A stretch of 64,000 bases of DNA from Bartonella sp. HY038 (GTDB lineage Bacteria; Pseudomonadota; Alphaproteobacteria; Rhizobiales; Rhizobiaceae). Location: assembly GCF_014117425.1 (NCBI RefSeq), contig NZ_CP059725.1, positions 1,612,001 through 1,676,000 of the forward strand, in the 5' to 3' direction. A program made the position numbers and the translations under genes. Of this stretch, positions 40,266 through 49,592 are shown piece after piece. How positions within the stretch are numbered: the first letter of the stretch is position 1; each line of letters begins with the position of its first letter. The notes below the pieces were generated by a model. That model was not told the DNA's origin, made no database searches, and saw only the letters and a list, made by a program, of their open reading frames with translations.

Positions 40266-40958
40266 TTACAAAAGCGATTTATACACACTCACCTCAATGC
40301 CAGTACCAACGGGCAATAATAGGCTTGTAAGATCAGCTTTCTGTTTTAATGCGGCACTATAACGGGCAATTTCTTCACCACCCGGCTTAATCATATTATC
40401 AGCGACAATGATGGCACTGTCGTTTAATTTTGGATAAAAAAGATCAAGACACGGTGTATACAAATCTTTCCAAAGGTCTAAAAAAACAAAATCAAATTTA
40501 CCATCTGTCTTTTCTAAAAAATCAAGCGCATCAGTCACCCGATAATCGACATATGCATCAAGTCCTGCCTTCACAGCCATTTCTTTTGCATATTGCGATT
40601 TATAATCATGATATTCCAATGTGGTAACCTTGCCCCCAGTTGCCCTTGCCGCATCTGCTAGCCAAAGGGTTGAATAGCCAAAAGATGTACCAATTTCTAA
40701 AATATTGGGGTTGCGCAAACTACGGATCATAATATTAAGCAATTGACCAGTTTGCGGACCAATTGCCCGCATTCTTTGATCTTGCCCACCATCTCGGCCA
40801 CCAACAATTTCGCGTCTCATTTCCTGCCGCTCGTGCCGCATGCGATCATGATATTGGTCTAACACTGCAGATAATTGCAAGTCAGGATTGACCAGAGAAA
40901 AATCCTGTAATGGTCGCTCTTTATTGCCTTTGCCAGATTCTAAATTTTCATTATTCAT
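40266..40958 (-). CDS. SAM-dependent O-methyltransferase
   Basis: A 230-residue class I methyltransferase of the catechol-/caffeoyl-CoA-type family 3. SAM motif I is I-L-E-I-G-T-S-F-G-Y-S-T, with the acidic T-L-E-Y-H following, D-F-V-F-L-D-L-W-K at motif post-I/metal site, and I-I-V-A-D-N-M. The N-terminal 60 residues are polar and helical. ATG at 40958 is preferred over 40961 because of its 6-base spacing from AGGAG inside padR. It overlaps padR by 8 bp and is thus translationally coupled, so its substrate may relate to the PadR signal. Confidence 0.82.
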   Translation of the reverse strand: MNNENLESGKGNKERPLQDFSLVNPDLQLSAVLDQYHDRMRHERQEMRREIVGGRDGGQDQRMRAIGPQTGQLLNIMIRSLRNPNILEIGTSFGYSTLWLADAARATGGKVTTLEYHDYKSQYAKEMAVKAGLDAYVDYRVTDALDFLEKTDGKFDFVFLDLWKDLYTPCLDLFYPKLNDSAIIVADNMIKPGGEEIARYSAALKQKADLTSLLLPVGTGIEVSVYKSLL

Positions 40959-41664
40959 CATGTTCTCCTGCGGTGATTGGAAATTCTATTTCAATACGGG
41001 TAATGGTTTCATTGACAATCTGCAAAATTTTTGCTGATACGTCTTCATCGCCTTGGTGACGAATTTTGGATTTAATCACATGTCGCAAATGATCAAAAGC
41101 CTCGCGCAATTGCGGGTTACCGCGCCTTGTCTTTGGTCTTTCATCTTCGTTAAAGGTTCGAATGAGCAGTTCATCAGCCAATTGGCGATTTGCTTGCAAA
41201 AATGCGTTACCTTCACCGGTTAAGCTATATTGCTTTTTACCATTTTCCGCCACAGCAATTTCAGTATATCCCATGTCTTCCGTCCACGCCAAAGTAGGAT
41301 ACATAACGCCCGGGCTTGGAACATATTGTCCAGCAAAACGCTCCTCAATCTGGCGCATTAATTCATAACCATGAGCCGGCTTTTCACATATCATCGCCAA
41401 TAATAATATACGCAGTTCACCATAATCAAAAAGACGGTTACGACGATGACCTTCACCACGAGGCCTGCCACCCCGATGACCACCTTTATGGTGATCACCT
41501 TGATGATGACCACCTTGATGATGACCACTTCTATGATGTCCGCGTTCCCCACGGCGCTCCGCACCTCGCCCGCCACGTTTCTCGCGGCGACCATAACTCT
41601 CCTCATTCAACTCTTGCTCAACAAATTTATGCTCATACTCTAAATTAGATTGATCGTTATTCAT
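40951..41664 (-). CDS. PadR-family regulator with His/Gly-rich N-terminal extension
   Basis: A 237-residue protein. Residues 78-165 form the PadR winged helix (E-L-R-I-L-L-L-A-M-I, A-H-G-Y-E-L-M-R-Q-I-E, P-S-P-G-V-M-Y-P-T-L, K-K-Q-Y-S-L-T-G-E-G) and the rest a helical dimerisation tail. Before it, residues 28-75 are Arg/Gly-rich and hold five near-repeats of the H-H-x-G-G type between His43 and His63. Such clusters bind Ni, Zn, Co or heme in other proteins; that is an inference here. GAGGT lies before ATG 41664. It is first in an operon with the methyltransferase. Palindromic candidate operators are 82-122 bp upstream. Confidence 0.88.
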   Translation of the reverse strand: MNNDQSNLEYEHKFVEQELNEESYGRREKRGGRGAERRGERGHHRSGHHQGGHHQGDHHKGGHRGGRPRGEGHRRNRLFDYGELRILLLAMICEKPAHGYELMRQIEERFAGQYVPSPGVMYPTLAWTEDMGYTEIAVAENGKKQYSLTGEGNAFLQANRQLADELLIRTFNEDERPKTRRGNPQLREAFDHLRHVIKSKIRHQGDEDVSAKILQIVNETITRIEIEFPITAGEHDE

Positions 41665-41745
41665 TACTACCTCAATATTATTTGATTGTTATTTTATGGA
41701 TAGAACGACTTATGTTTTTCGTTCAGATTTTATTTTCCACAAAGC

Positions 41746-41785
41746 AGATATATTACGATACATATCTAAAATCAAGATATATATC
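41746..41785. promoter_or_regulatory. Candidate PadR operator palindromes
   Basis: A 22-bp dyad AGATAT(N10)ATATCT at 41746-41767, symmetric also at inner positions, is followed by the palindrome GATATATATC at 41776-41785. PadR proteins often bind AT-rich dyads of this kind upstream of their own gene. A further AGATATATCT palindrome is at 41930-41939. Confidence 0.45.
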
Positions 41786-41869
41786 GAAATATTCCATTAC
41801 AAATAATTAAGCTAATAAAAACCTACAAGAAAACATAAAAACTCTGACACAACCTATTGTTTTAAAATG

Positions 41870-41903
41870 AAAAAACGCGACCTATAAAAATAAGCCGCGC
41901 TTT
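41870..41903 (-). terminator. Probable terminator of the aldehyde dehydrogenase gene
   Basis: On the minus strand a CGCGGC / GTCGCG stem with flanking A/T pairs and one bulge is followed by six U. It lies 88 bp after the stop of the upstream gene. Confidence 0.5.
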
Positions 41904-41991
41904 ATTAAAAACTAAATTTTTAGCATATGAGATATATCTTAGATATGAAATTGGTTCATAAAACCAATGTAATATCCCACCGTATTTAACA

Positions 41992-43500
41992 TTAAAAGAA
42001 ACCCTGCGGATTAACCGAATAGCTTACCAAAATATTTTTTGTTTGCTGATAGGCTTCGAGGGTCGTCTTATACATTTCGCGACCAATACCAGATTTTTTA
42101 TAGCCACCAAAGGCGGAATGGGCCGGATAGACGTGATAACAATTTGTCCATACACGACCAGCTTGTATTTTACGACCAAAACGGTAAGCTTTATTGACAT
42201 CACGTGTCCAAATACCCGACCCCAAGCCATACATAGAGTCATTGGCTATCGCTAATGCTTCTTCATCGGTTTTAAAAGTTGCAACCGCTAATACAGGGCC
42301 AAAGATTTCCTCTTGGAAAATGCGCATCGTATTGGTGCCCTTAAACACCGTTGGCTCAATATAGCAGCCATTGGCAAGATCGCCGTCCAATGATGATTTT
42401 TGCCCACCAATTAGCAATTGCGCACCTTCTTGCTTGCCGATGTCGATATAGCGCAAAATCTTATCCATTTGTTCTTGCGAGGCTTGGGCACCAATCATAG
42501 TTTGCGGATCAAGCGGATTACCGCGTTTTATATCAGCAACCCGTTTTAATGCCCGTTCCATAAAGCGGTCATAAATGCTTTCATGAATAAGAGCACGGCT
42601 TGGACAGGTACAAACTTCGCCTTGGTTTAAGGCAAACATCACCAACCCTTCAATCGCCTTATCGATAAAGGAATCTTCAAAATCCATGATATCGCCAAAG
42701 AAAATATTGGGCGATTTACCACCAAGCTCCAAGGTTACCGGTATGATATTTGCAGCTGCGGCTTCCATAATCTTCCGCCCAGTGCCTGTTTCACCCGTAA
42801 AGGCAATTTTAGCAATACGTGGACTGGTTGAAAGTGCCGCGCCGGCCTCTTCACCAAAGCCGTTGACAATATTAATCACCCCGGCAGGCAATAGGTCAGC
42901 AATTAATTCCATCACATATAAAATAGACGCTGGTGTTTGTTCTGCAGGTTTTAAAACAATGCAATTACCTGCCGCCAAGGCTGGCGCTAGCTTCCATGCC
43001 GCCATAAGAATAGGGAAATTCCATGGAATAATTTGCCCCACAACACCAAGCGGCTCATGAAAATGATAGGCAACAGTGTCATCGTCAATTTGTGATATGC
43101 CACCTTCTTGGGCGCGCAATAGACCAGCGAAATAGCGGAAATGGTCAACGGATAATGGAATGTCAGCAGCCATAGTTTCGCGTATGGGCTTGCCATTATC
43201 GAAAGTTTCAGCAATTGCTATTTTTTCTAAATTTTGCTCAATGCGATCAGCTATGCGCAATAGCACCATGCTGCGTTCAGTAGGGCTTGTCGTCCCCCAT
43301 TTTTCTTTTGCTGAATGCGCCGCATCAAGCGCCGCCTCCACATCTACGGCCTGTGAGCGTGGCACTTCACATAATAATTTACCATCTACCGGTGAATGAT
43401 TATTAAAATATCGGCCATCTTTTGGCGCAACCCATTGCCCACCGATGAAATTTTCATAACGCTTTTTAAAAGGTGATATAGGATGTGTGGTAGTATTCAT
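41992..43500 (-). CDS. NAD(P)-dependent aldehyde dehydrogenase, AldB/ExaC type
   Basis: A 502-residue aldehyde dehydrogenase. P-W-N-F-P and the Rossmann F-T-G-E-T-G-T-G motif bind the cofactor. Glu in L-E-L-G-G-K-S-P-N is the general base and Cys297 in N-Q-G-E-V-C-T-C-P the nucleophile; the N-Q-G-E-V-C-T-C form is that of acetaldehyde dehydrogenases AldB/AcoD/ExaC. ATG at 43500 has GGAGGAG 5-8 bases upstream; the frame extends 14 codons further without support. It likely oxidises acetaldehyde or related short aldehydes. Confidence 0.9.
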   Translation of the reverse strand: MNTTTHPISPFKKRYENFIGGQWVAPKDGRYFNNHSPVDGKLLCEVPRSQAVDVEAALDAAHSAKEKWGTTSPTERSMVLLRIADRIEQNLEKIAIAETFDNGKPIRETMAADIPLSVDHFRYFAGLLRAQEGGISQIDDDTVAYHFHEPLGVVGQIIPWNFPILMAAWKLAPALAAGNCIVLKPAEQTPASILYVMELIADLLPAGVINIVNGFGEEAGAALSTSPRIAKIAFTGETGTGRKIMEAAAANIIPVTLELGGKSPNIFFGDIMDFEDSFIDKAIEGLVMFALNQGEVCTCPSRALIHESIYDRFMERALKRVADIKRGNPLDPQTMIGAQASQEQMDKILRYIDIGKQEGAQLLIGGQKSSLDGDLANGCYIEPTVFKGTNTMRIFQEEIFGPVLAVATFKTDEEALAIANDSMYGLGSGIWTRDVNKAYRFGRKIQAGRVWTNCYHVYPAHSAFGGYKKSGIGREMYKTTLEAYQQTKNILVSYSVNPQGFF

Positions 43501-44190
43501 ATTAACTCCTCCCAAAGGACTAAAAAATACATAAGCACCCATAGTTCAAATTTACTCGTGATATTATAGTGTTCAATCAAACTATGGCGGTTATATCAAA
43601 AATCTCATCTCCCACGCATGAAAGGCATTTATTGGCTAAGCATTTCACTGCTATTAAAACCATCTTGTCATGCGAAAATTTATGATAGGTCTGCCGGTGG
43701 AAGCGGTCAAGGCTTTTAAAAACGCAACTTTTATAATACCTGAAAAAACAACTAAAGTTAGCAACTCGACTTAAATCTCAGAGCCTTTTGGTAAAAAGCA
43801 AACGCGACTAAATGCCGCTTTAGCGCATAATAACTTATCTATTTAGTCCAATACTGGCGATAATAATAGTTTAGCCAACACATCTAAACTATTTAATTTT
43901 AGCCATTAAAATCAGTTTATTAATGACTTATGCACACAGCGAAAACCAACCATATCCATGCAAAGAATCAAAAAACATTGAAAAATTCTAATTTTCGTGT
44001 ATTTTTCCCACAGTCTAGCGCTATTTAATAAAAAGTAACAAATATTGAACACTGTGTTATTTTTATCATGTTATAGTAATTATTGCCTGTAGTTAAAGTA
44101 CCTATTAACCATTCACTGCAATAATAGGTTAGCAATTAGGGCAAGGCAACGTTTGGCATTTAATGCTACACGACAACAAGGCTGTTATAA
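43501..44190. other. Divergent intergenic region
   Basis: About 690 bp between the aldehyde dehydrogenase gene and the DUF882 gene, which are divergent. It must hold both promoters. No gene, strong hairpin or operator stands out. Confidence 0.4.
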
Positions 44191-45912
44191 ATGTTTAGCA
44201 AAGCGCATAAAAAAACACATAATAAGGCGATTTTTATGTTTAAAAATATCCTCGCAATGATTATTGCTTCTTGTGGATTTTTATTATCAGTTCAAGCTGC
44301 AAGCAGTGAAACCAGATCGCTGAAGCTTTATTATATCCATACTCGTGAAAAAGCCGAAATTGTTTTTAAGAAAAACGGTAAATATGTAGATAGCGGCTTA
44401 AAGCAACTTAACGTATTTCTGCGCGATTGGCGCCGCAATGAGCCAACCAAAATGGATCCACGCCTTTTTGACCTTATTTGGCAAGTTTATAAGCTTAGCG
44501 GTTCTCGTGATTACATCCATGTTGTTTCTGCCTATCGCTCGCCTACCACTAACAATATGCTACGCTCACGCTCTGCTTCTAGCGGCGTTGCGAAAAATAG
44601 CCAACATACTTTAGGGCGCGCAATGGATTTTTACATCCCTGATGCAAATTTATCAAAATTGCGTCAGATCGGCTTAAAACAAGAAGTTGGCGGCGTCGGA
44701 TATTACCCAAGATCAGGCTCGCCATTTGTTCATATGGATGTTGGTAATGTGCGCCACTGGCCACGTATGAGCCGCAGTGAGCTAATGGCACTATTTCCAG
44801 ATGGTAAGACCATTCATGTTCCAAGTGATGGTAAGCCACTTGCACGTTATCAGCAAGCCATGGCGGAATATAATGCGCGCAAGGGGCGCCCTGCCCAAAC
44901 TGTTATAGTAAAGGATGAAGGCAACTCAAGTGGCAGTCTATTTGCACGACTTTTTGGTGGCAAAAAGAAAGAACCAGTTCCACAAAGACAAACAGTTATA
45001 GCTTCCCGTCCGCAAAATATGCGCCCACAGACACCACAAGTTTTACCGCAAGAAGTTGAGCAAGAAGCAATTGATGATATGTTTGATTTGCCAGATGGTG
45101 GCGAAGCACCAATTCCATTAGCCTCCCCTGCTCGCACGCCTGAATTACCAACACCAAATGCACCGATGGATAATAATCCTGCGCCACAAGACAACGTAAG
45201 CAATTTAATAGCCAGTGCAAATTCTATTCCAGTACCAGGCTTTAAGCCCGGCGATGTTCCTGTATTGGCAGTAGCTGCGCAACCTGCTGCAACTGGTAGC
45301 AATGATGCTATCAATGCGGTAAATGACGTAATTGGTGACACCATAAATGCCCAAACAAACCAACCAGGAACTTTAACGCCTTCTACTGATATGGCGACAG
45401 CATACAATATTCCTATTCCAACACTACGTCATCAAAAACCTGAAATTACCCAAAAAGGCGATGAAATTGCTGCAGCAATTGCACGAACGAGCGTAAATCC
45501 GCCAAAGGCTGAATCTACACCAAATAAAGCCCCTATTCGTGCTGATGAAGTGCATAATATTATTAATAATACCAGTGAGCTAATCCCGCTACCTGATGAA
45601 GATTTAATTGATAATAATGGCGCTACATCACAAGCCAGCAACACAACAAAAAGCCCAGAGATTGATAATAGCCTGTTTGTAGCATCGGTTCCTTCACGAC
45701 AAAACACTAAAACAAATAGGGTTACAAGTCAGCCCCAAAGTGTCGAGCAATTAATCAACAACAATGAAGACAAGGGCGCAACGCAGGAGCTTCACAAAAT
45801 TCCTGCATTAGTTTTTGCATCGGGTCTAAAGAAAGAAAAAGCTCAGCCACAAAATGCAAAATTAACCGGACGCGCTATCAACTTTCAAGCTATAGCTCGT
45901 ATTAACAACTAA
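44191..45912 (+). CDS. DUF882 (YcbK-like) protein with long disordered tail
   Basis: A 573-residue exported protein. A hydrophobic signal segment ends near V-Q-A-A-S at residues 30-37. Residues 40-215 are the DUF882/peptidase M15-like domain: V-V-S-A-Y-R-S-P-T-T-N, S-Q-H-T-L-G-R-A-M-D-F-Y, F-V-H-M-D-V-G-N-V-R-H-W, which supply the His/Asp/His zinc ligands of M15 peptidases. The remaining 350 residues are low-complexity, rich in Pro, Asn, Ala and Gln. ATG 44191 and ATG 44236 both have AAGG upstream; the second gives a more typical signal peptide. It likely acts on the cell wall. Confidence 0.85.
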   Translation: MFSKAHKKTHNKAIFMFKNILAMIIASCGFLLSVQAASSETRSLKLYYIHTREKAEIVFKKNGKYVDSGLKQLNVFLRDWRRNEPTKMDPRLFDLIWQVYKLSGSRDYIHVVSAYRSPTTNNMLRSRSASSGVAKNSQHTLGRAMDFYIPDANLSKLRQIGLKQEVGGVGYYPRSGSPFVHMDVGNVRHWPRMSRSELMALFPDGKTIHVPSDGKPLARYQQAMAEYNARKGRPAQTVIVKDEGNSSGSLFARLFGGKKKEPVPQRQTVIASRPQNMRPQTPQVLPQEVEQEAIDDMFDLPDGGEAPIPLASPARTPELPTPNAPMDNNPAPQDNVSNLIASANSIPVPGFKPGDVPVLAVAAQPAATGSNDAINAVNDVIGDTINAQTNQPGTLTPSTDMATAYNIPIPTLRHQKPEITQKGDEIAAAIARTSVNPPKAESTPNKAPIRADEVHNIINNTSELIPLPDEDLIDNNGATSQASNTTKSPEIDNSLFVASVPSRQNTKTNRVTSQPQSVEQLINNNEDKGATQELHKIPALVFASGLKKEKAQPQNAKLTGRAINFQAIARINN

Positions 45913-45948
45913 AACGAGTATATAACTTATAAAGAATAATGTTCTTAG

Positions 45949-45984
45949 CGGATCAGATTTTTATCTGGTCCGTTTTTATTTTTA
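45949..45984 (+). terminator. Intrinsic terminator after the DUF882 gene
   Basis: CGGATCAGAT pairs with ATCTGGTCCG (one G-U pair) around TTTT, followed by TTTTTATTTTT. It lies 37 bp after the stop. Confidence 0.9.
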
Positions 45985-46030
45985 CAAGACCAAATTGAAT
46001 GATAAAAAGCGATATTTGTTAAAACTCTTC

Positions 46031-46061
46031 TTGACCTTCCCATGATAGTAAGCCCTATCTT
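46031..46061 (+). promoter_or_regulatory. MerR-type (CueR/HmrR-like) copper promoter of copA
   Basis: TTGACC (46031-46036) and TATCTT (46056-46061) are separated by 19 bases, the over-long spacer typical of MerR-family promoters. The spacer carries an imperfect dyad, CTTCC(N7)GTAAG, like the ACCTTCC...GGAAGGT sites of CueR/HmrR. It lies 25 bp before the copA start. Confidence 0.7.
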
Positions 46062-46086
46062 ATCACTAAGATGAAAGGGATATAAC

Positions 46087-48573
46087 ATGTCCGAAACAAA
46101 ATCAGGCTCTTTACAACCGCAAAATACATCAGATCAATTTACCACCAATTTGCCAATTGATGGCATGACCTGTGCAAGTTGCGTGCGCCACGTTGAAAAA
46201 GCAATTGGCAAATTGCCAGATATTGATGAAGTGAGTGTAAACCTTGCCACTAATATGGCGACAGTCAAATCGCGCCAAACGCCAGATATTGCTGCAATCA
46301 AGAACGCCGTAGAAAAGGCTGGTTACAACATAGATGAAAAAACACTGGACTTTGATATTGAAGGTATGACCTGCGCAAGCTGTGTGCGCCATGTTGAAAA
46401 AGCCTTTAAAAATACCGCTGGTGTGAGCGATGCGAGCGTTAACCTTGCAACAAACCGCGCCCATATTGTCTATATTGGTGACGACAATACGATCGCATCT
46501 ATGGAAAAGGCGGTAGAAAAGGCAGGCTATAAGGCAACCCCAATATCAGACAAAACACCGCAAATAGACAGACAAGAAGTTGAATCAAAAAGCCTTTGGC
46601 GCTCATTTATTACTGCCATTGCTCTAACCTTGCCAGTTTTTATTGTTGAAATGGGTGGCCATATGGTTCCGTCATTTCATCATTGGCTATTGATGACTTT
46701 TGGCGAAATGCCAATTCGACTATTTCAATTCCTATTAACAACCCTTGTGGTTTTTGGTCCGGGTTTACGTTTCTTTAAAGCTGGTATTCCTGCACTTTTA
46801 CACGGTGCCCCCAATATGAATTCATTGGTTGCAGTTGGCTCGTTTACCGCATGGGGCTATTCAACCCTTGCAACCTTTGCTAGTCAAATATTGCCTGAAG
46901 GCGCAAACCACGTTTATTTTGAAGCCGCAGCGGTTATTGTTACCCTTATTCTTCTTGGCCGTTGGCTTGAGGCAGGCGCGCGGGGACGCACTAGCCAAGC
47001 CATTCGCGCTTTAGCTGGACTAAAACCTAAAACCGCACGAATTGATGTCAACGGCACACCTAAAGATATTGCACTTGAGGATGTGGCCATCGGCGATCTC
47101 GTCATTATCCGCCCTGGTGAAAAGCTAGCCGTTGATGGCGTTATTGTTGATGGCGCAACGCATATTGATGAATCAATGATGACTGGGGAGCCGATTGCCG
47201 TTGCTAAAAATATTGGCGACCAAGTATTTGGTGGCACGGTAAATGGTCAAGGTGCCTTTACCTATCGCGCTGAAAAAGTTGGCGCAGATATGCTTATTTC
47301 GCAAATTCAAAAAATGGTTGAAGATGCGCAAAGCTCAAAGCTTCCTATTCAAGCCATGGTTGATAAGGTGACAGCCATATTCGTGCCAGCCGTTTTTGCG
47401 GCGGCTTTTTGTACCTTTTTAATCTGGCTATTTGTTGGCGGCACCAGCCATTTAGGACAAGCTATTGTTGCGGCAGTATCGGTTCTTATTATTGCCTGCC
47501 CTTGTGCTATGGGCTTGGCCACACCAACCTCAATCATGGTTGGTACAGGGCGCGGCGCACGCCTTGGTGTTTTATTTCGCAAGGGCGATGCGCTACAGTC
47601 TTTAAGTGAAACCAAATTGGTAGCTTTTGATAAAACTGGAACACTAACCCTTGGTAAGCCAGAACTCATTCACTTTGAAACGGCAGAGCCATTTAATAAG
47701 GACGAAGTTCTTGCGATGGTTGCCTCGATCGAGGCAAAATCAGAGCATCCACTTGGTAACGCGATTATTGACGCTGCAAAACAAAAGCAATTGTCACTTT
47801 TAAACGTTGATGAATTTGCGTCCAAATCGGGTTATGGATTAAGTGGCACGGTTGAGGCTAAAAATATTGCTATTGGCAATGCTCACTATATGGAAACATT
47901 AGCCGTGAATATAGCACCATTTACAGAGCTTGCACAAAGCTATGGCAAGGAAGGCATGACCCCATTTTATGCAGCAATAGATGGCAAGGTTGCCGCTATA
48001 TTTGGTGTAGCAGACCCAATCAAACCACGCGCAGTTGAAACAATCAATGCCTTGAGCCACATGGATATTGATGTTGCAATGATAACCGGTGATAACCGCC
48101 TTACAGCGCAAGCAATTGGCCAAAAACTCAATATTAAGCATATCGAAGCCGAAGTTTTGCCTGAAGGCAAATTGGATGCCGTCAAACACCTGCAAGAAAA
48201 AGCCAAAAAAGTCGCTTTTGTTGGTGATGGCATTAATGATGCGCCTGCCCTTGCTACAGCCGATACGGGTATTGCTATTGGCACGGGCACCGATGTTGCG
48301 ATTGAAAGTGCGGATGTAGTTTTGATGTCTGGTGATCCAGCAGGCGTCATTAATGCCATTGCTTTATCACGCGCAACAATTAAAAATATTAAGGAAAATC
48401 TATTTTGGGCCTTTATCTATAATATTGCCCTTATTCCAATTGCAGCTGGTATTTTATACCCACTATGGGGCATTTTATTATCGCCAATGCTAGCCGCAGG
48501 CGCGATGGCATTATCAAGCATATTTGTTTTAACCAATGCATTGCGGCTTAAAAACTTTAAACCGGTCATTTAA
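46087..48573 (+). CDS. copA: Copper-exporting P1B-type ATPase CopA
   Basis: An 828-residue Cu(I) efflux pump of the inner membrane. Two N-terminal heavy-metal-associated domains each carry G-M-T-C-A-S-C (near residues 27 and 96). Eight membrane helices include the A-C-P-C-A-M-G-L metal site near residue 470. The catalytic D-K-T-G-T-L-T is near residue 515, S-E-H-P-L in the nucleotide domain, and G-D-G-I-N-D-A-P-A-L closes the P-domain. AGGGA lies upstream of ATG. A MerR-type promoter precedes it, but no cueR-like gene is in the window. A hairpin terminator follows. Confidence 0.95.
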   Translation: MSETKSGSLQPQNTSDQFTTNLPIDGMTCASCVRHVEKAIGKLPDIDEVSVNLATNMATVKSRQTPDIAAIKNAVEKAGYNIDEKTLDFDIEGMTCASCVRHVEKAFKNTAGVSDASVNLATNRAHIVYIGDDNTIASMEKAVEKAGYKATPISDKTPQIDRQEVESKSLWRSFITAIALTLPVFIVEMGGHMVPSFHHWLLMTFGEMPIRLFQFLLTTLVVFGPGLRFFKAGIPALLHGAPNMNSLVAVGSFTAWGYSTLATFASQILPEGANHVYFEAAAVIVTLILLGRWLEAGARGRTSQAIRALAGLKPKTARIDVNGTPKDIALEDVAIGDLVIIRPGEKLAVDGVIVDGATHIDESMMTGEPIAVAKNIGDQVFGGTVNGQGAFTYRAEKVGADMLISQIQKMVEDAQSSKLPIQAMVDKVTAIFVPAVFAAAFCTFLIWLFVGGTSHLGQAIVAAVSVLIIACPCAMGLATPTSIMVGTGRGARLGVLFRKGDALQSLSETKLVAFDKTGTLTLGKPELIHFETAEPFNKDEVLAMVASIEAKSEHPLGNAIIDAAKQKQLSLLNVDEFASKSGYGLSGTVEAKNIAIGNAHYMETLAVNIAPFTELAQSYGKEGMTPFYAAIDGKVAAIFGVADPIKPRAVETINALSHMDIDVAMITGDNRLTAQAIGQKLNIKHIEAEVLPEGKLDAVKHLQEKAKKVAFVGDGINDAPALATADTGIAIGTGTDVAIESADVVLMSGDPAGVINAIALSRATIKNIKENLFWAFIYNIALIPIAAGILYPLWGILLSPMLAAGAMALSSIFVLTNALRLKNFKPVI

Positions 48574-48587
48574 TCGTATTTATCTTT

Positions 48588-48614
48588 AAAATAGAGGCGC
48601 AATGCCTCTATTTT
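48588..48614 (+). terminator. Terminator of copA
   Basis: Perfect 11-bp stem AAAATAGAGGC / GCCTCTATTTT with a five-base loop, 14 bp after copA. The U-run is part of the 3' arm, and the shape is symmetric. Confidence 0.75.
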
Positions 48615-49584
48615 ACAATATGTGTTTATAACCAACTCACTGTAATTGACAATTGCCTCAAGATTATTCGAAATTAACAATATTAAGGGGATATATCATG
48701 GCATTGCATTTAGTTGATAAAGTCGCAGAATTTTTAACAAATAATCCGAATCAAAAATTCACTGCACGTGAAATTGCTCAATGGATTTACGATACCTATC
48801 CAGATGAATGCAAAACAAAGCAAAAAAATCAAAAGCAAAGGTTGTCGTTCTAGATAACGCAGCTGCCTTGATACAGCAATTAGCAGGTGAAATTGGTGCA
48901 CGTCGCCCGCAAATAAGTAAGCTTATTCCATTAAAAACTACGGAAGATCGTCCTCGTTACTATTATTATAGTAAAAAGAGCGACAGTGATGAAGTTAATG
49001 AAGCTGAAAAAGAAGATAAAGCACTTATCATCGAGAAAAAAATAAAAACGGCTTTAAAAGGCGAACATGCCCTTTATCCGTTGTTAGCAGAATATCTAAC
49101 CCAAGAATTTCAACTTTATAGCAAAAGAGTAAATGAACAAACATCTTCGAATAAACATGGATCTAATGGCAATAAATGGCTTCACCCTGACCTTGTAGCA
49201 ATGGAAGATTTAAGCAACGATTGGGATCAGGAAATTAAAGCCTGCGTAAAAGAATACTCTCAACAAAAAACGCGCCTTTGGTCATTTGAAGTCAAAATTC
49301 TTATTAATAGATCTAATGTTCGCGAAGTCTTTTTTCAAACGGTTAGCAATTCATCATGGGCTAACTTTGCCTATCTCGTTACCAGTGAAATTAATAGCGA
49401 TGCTCTTAAAGAAATAAGAATATTATCGAGCCTACATGGCATTGGTCTTATAATTTTAGATAAAGATAACGTCAGCGAAAGCCAAATTTTGATACCAGCG
49501 CGCGAAAAAATTGAAGTTGACTGGAACAGCGTTAATAGGCTTGTTATTGAAAACAAAGATTTCCGTCAATTTGTCACACAGGTA

Positions 49585-49592
49585 AAACATTT
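49585..49592. repeat. Left target-site duplication of the IS
   Basis: AAACATTT directly before the left inverted repeat; identical copy at 50308-50315. Eight bases is the usual duplication of IS1595-family elements. Confidence 0.9.

Noticed and set aside
41478..41545. Tandem DNA repeat in padR as an assembly artefact
   Set aside because: The repeat units differ at several bases and keep the reading frame, as expected for a real His-rich protein segment.
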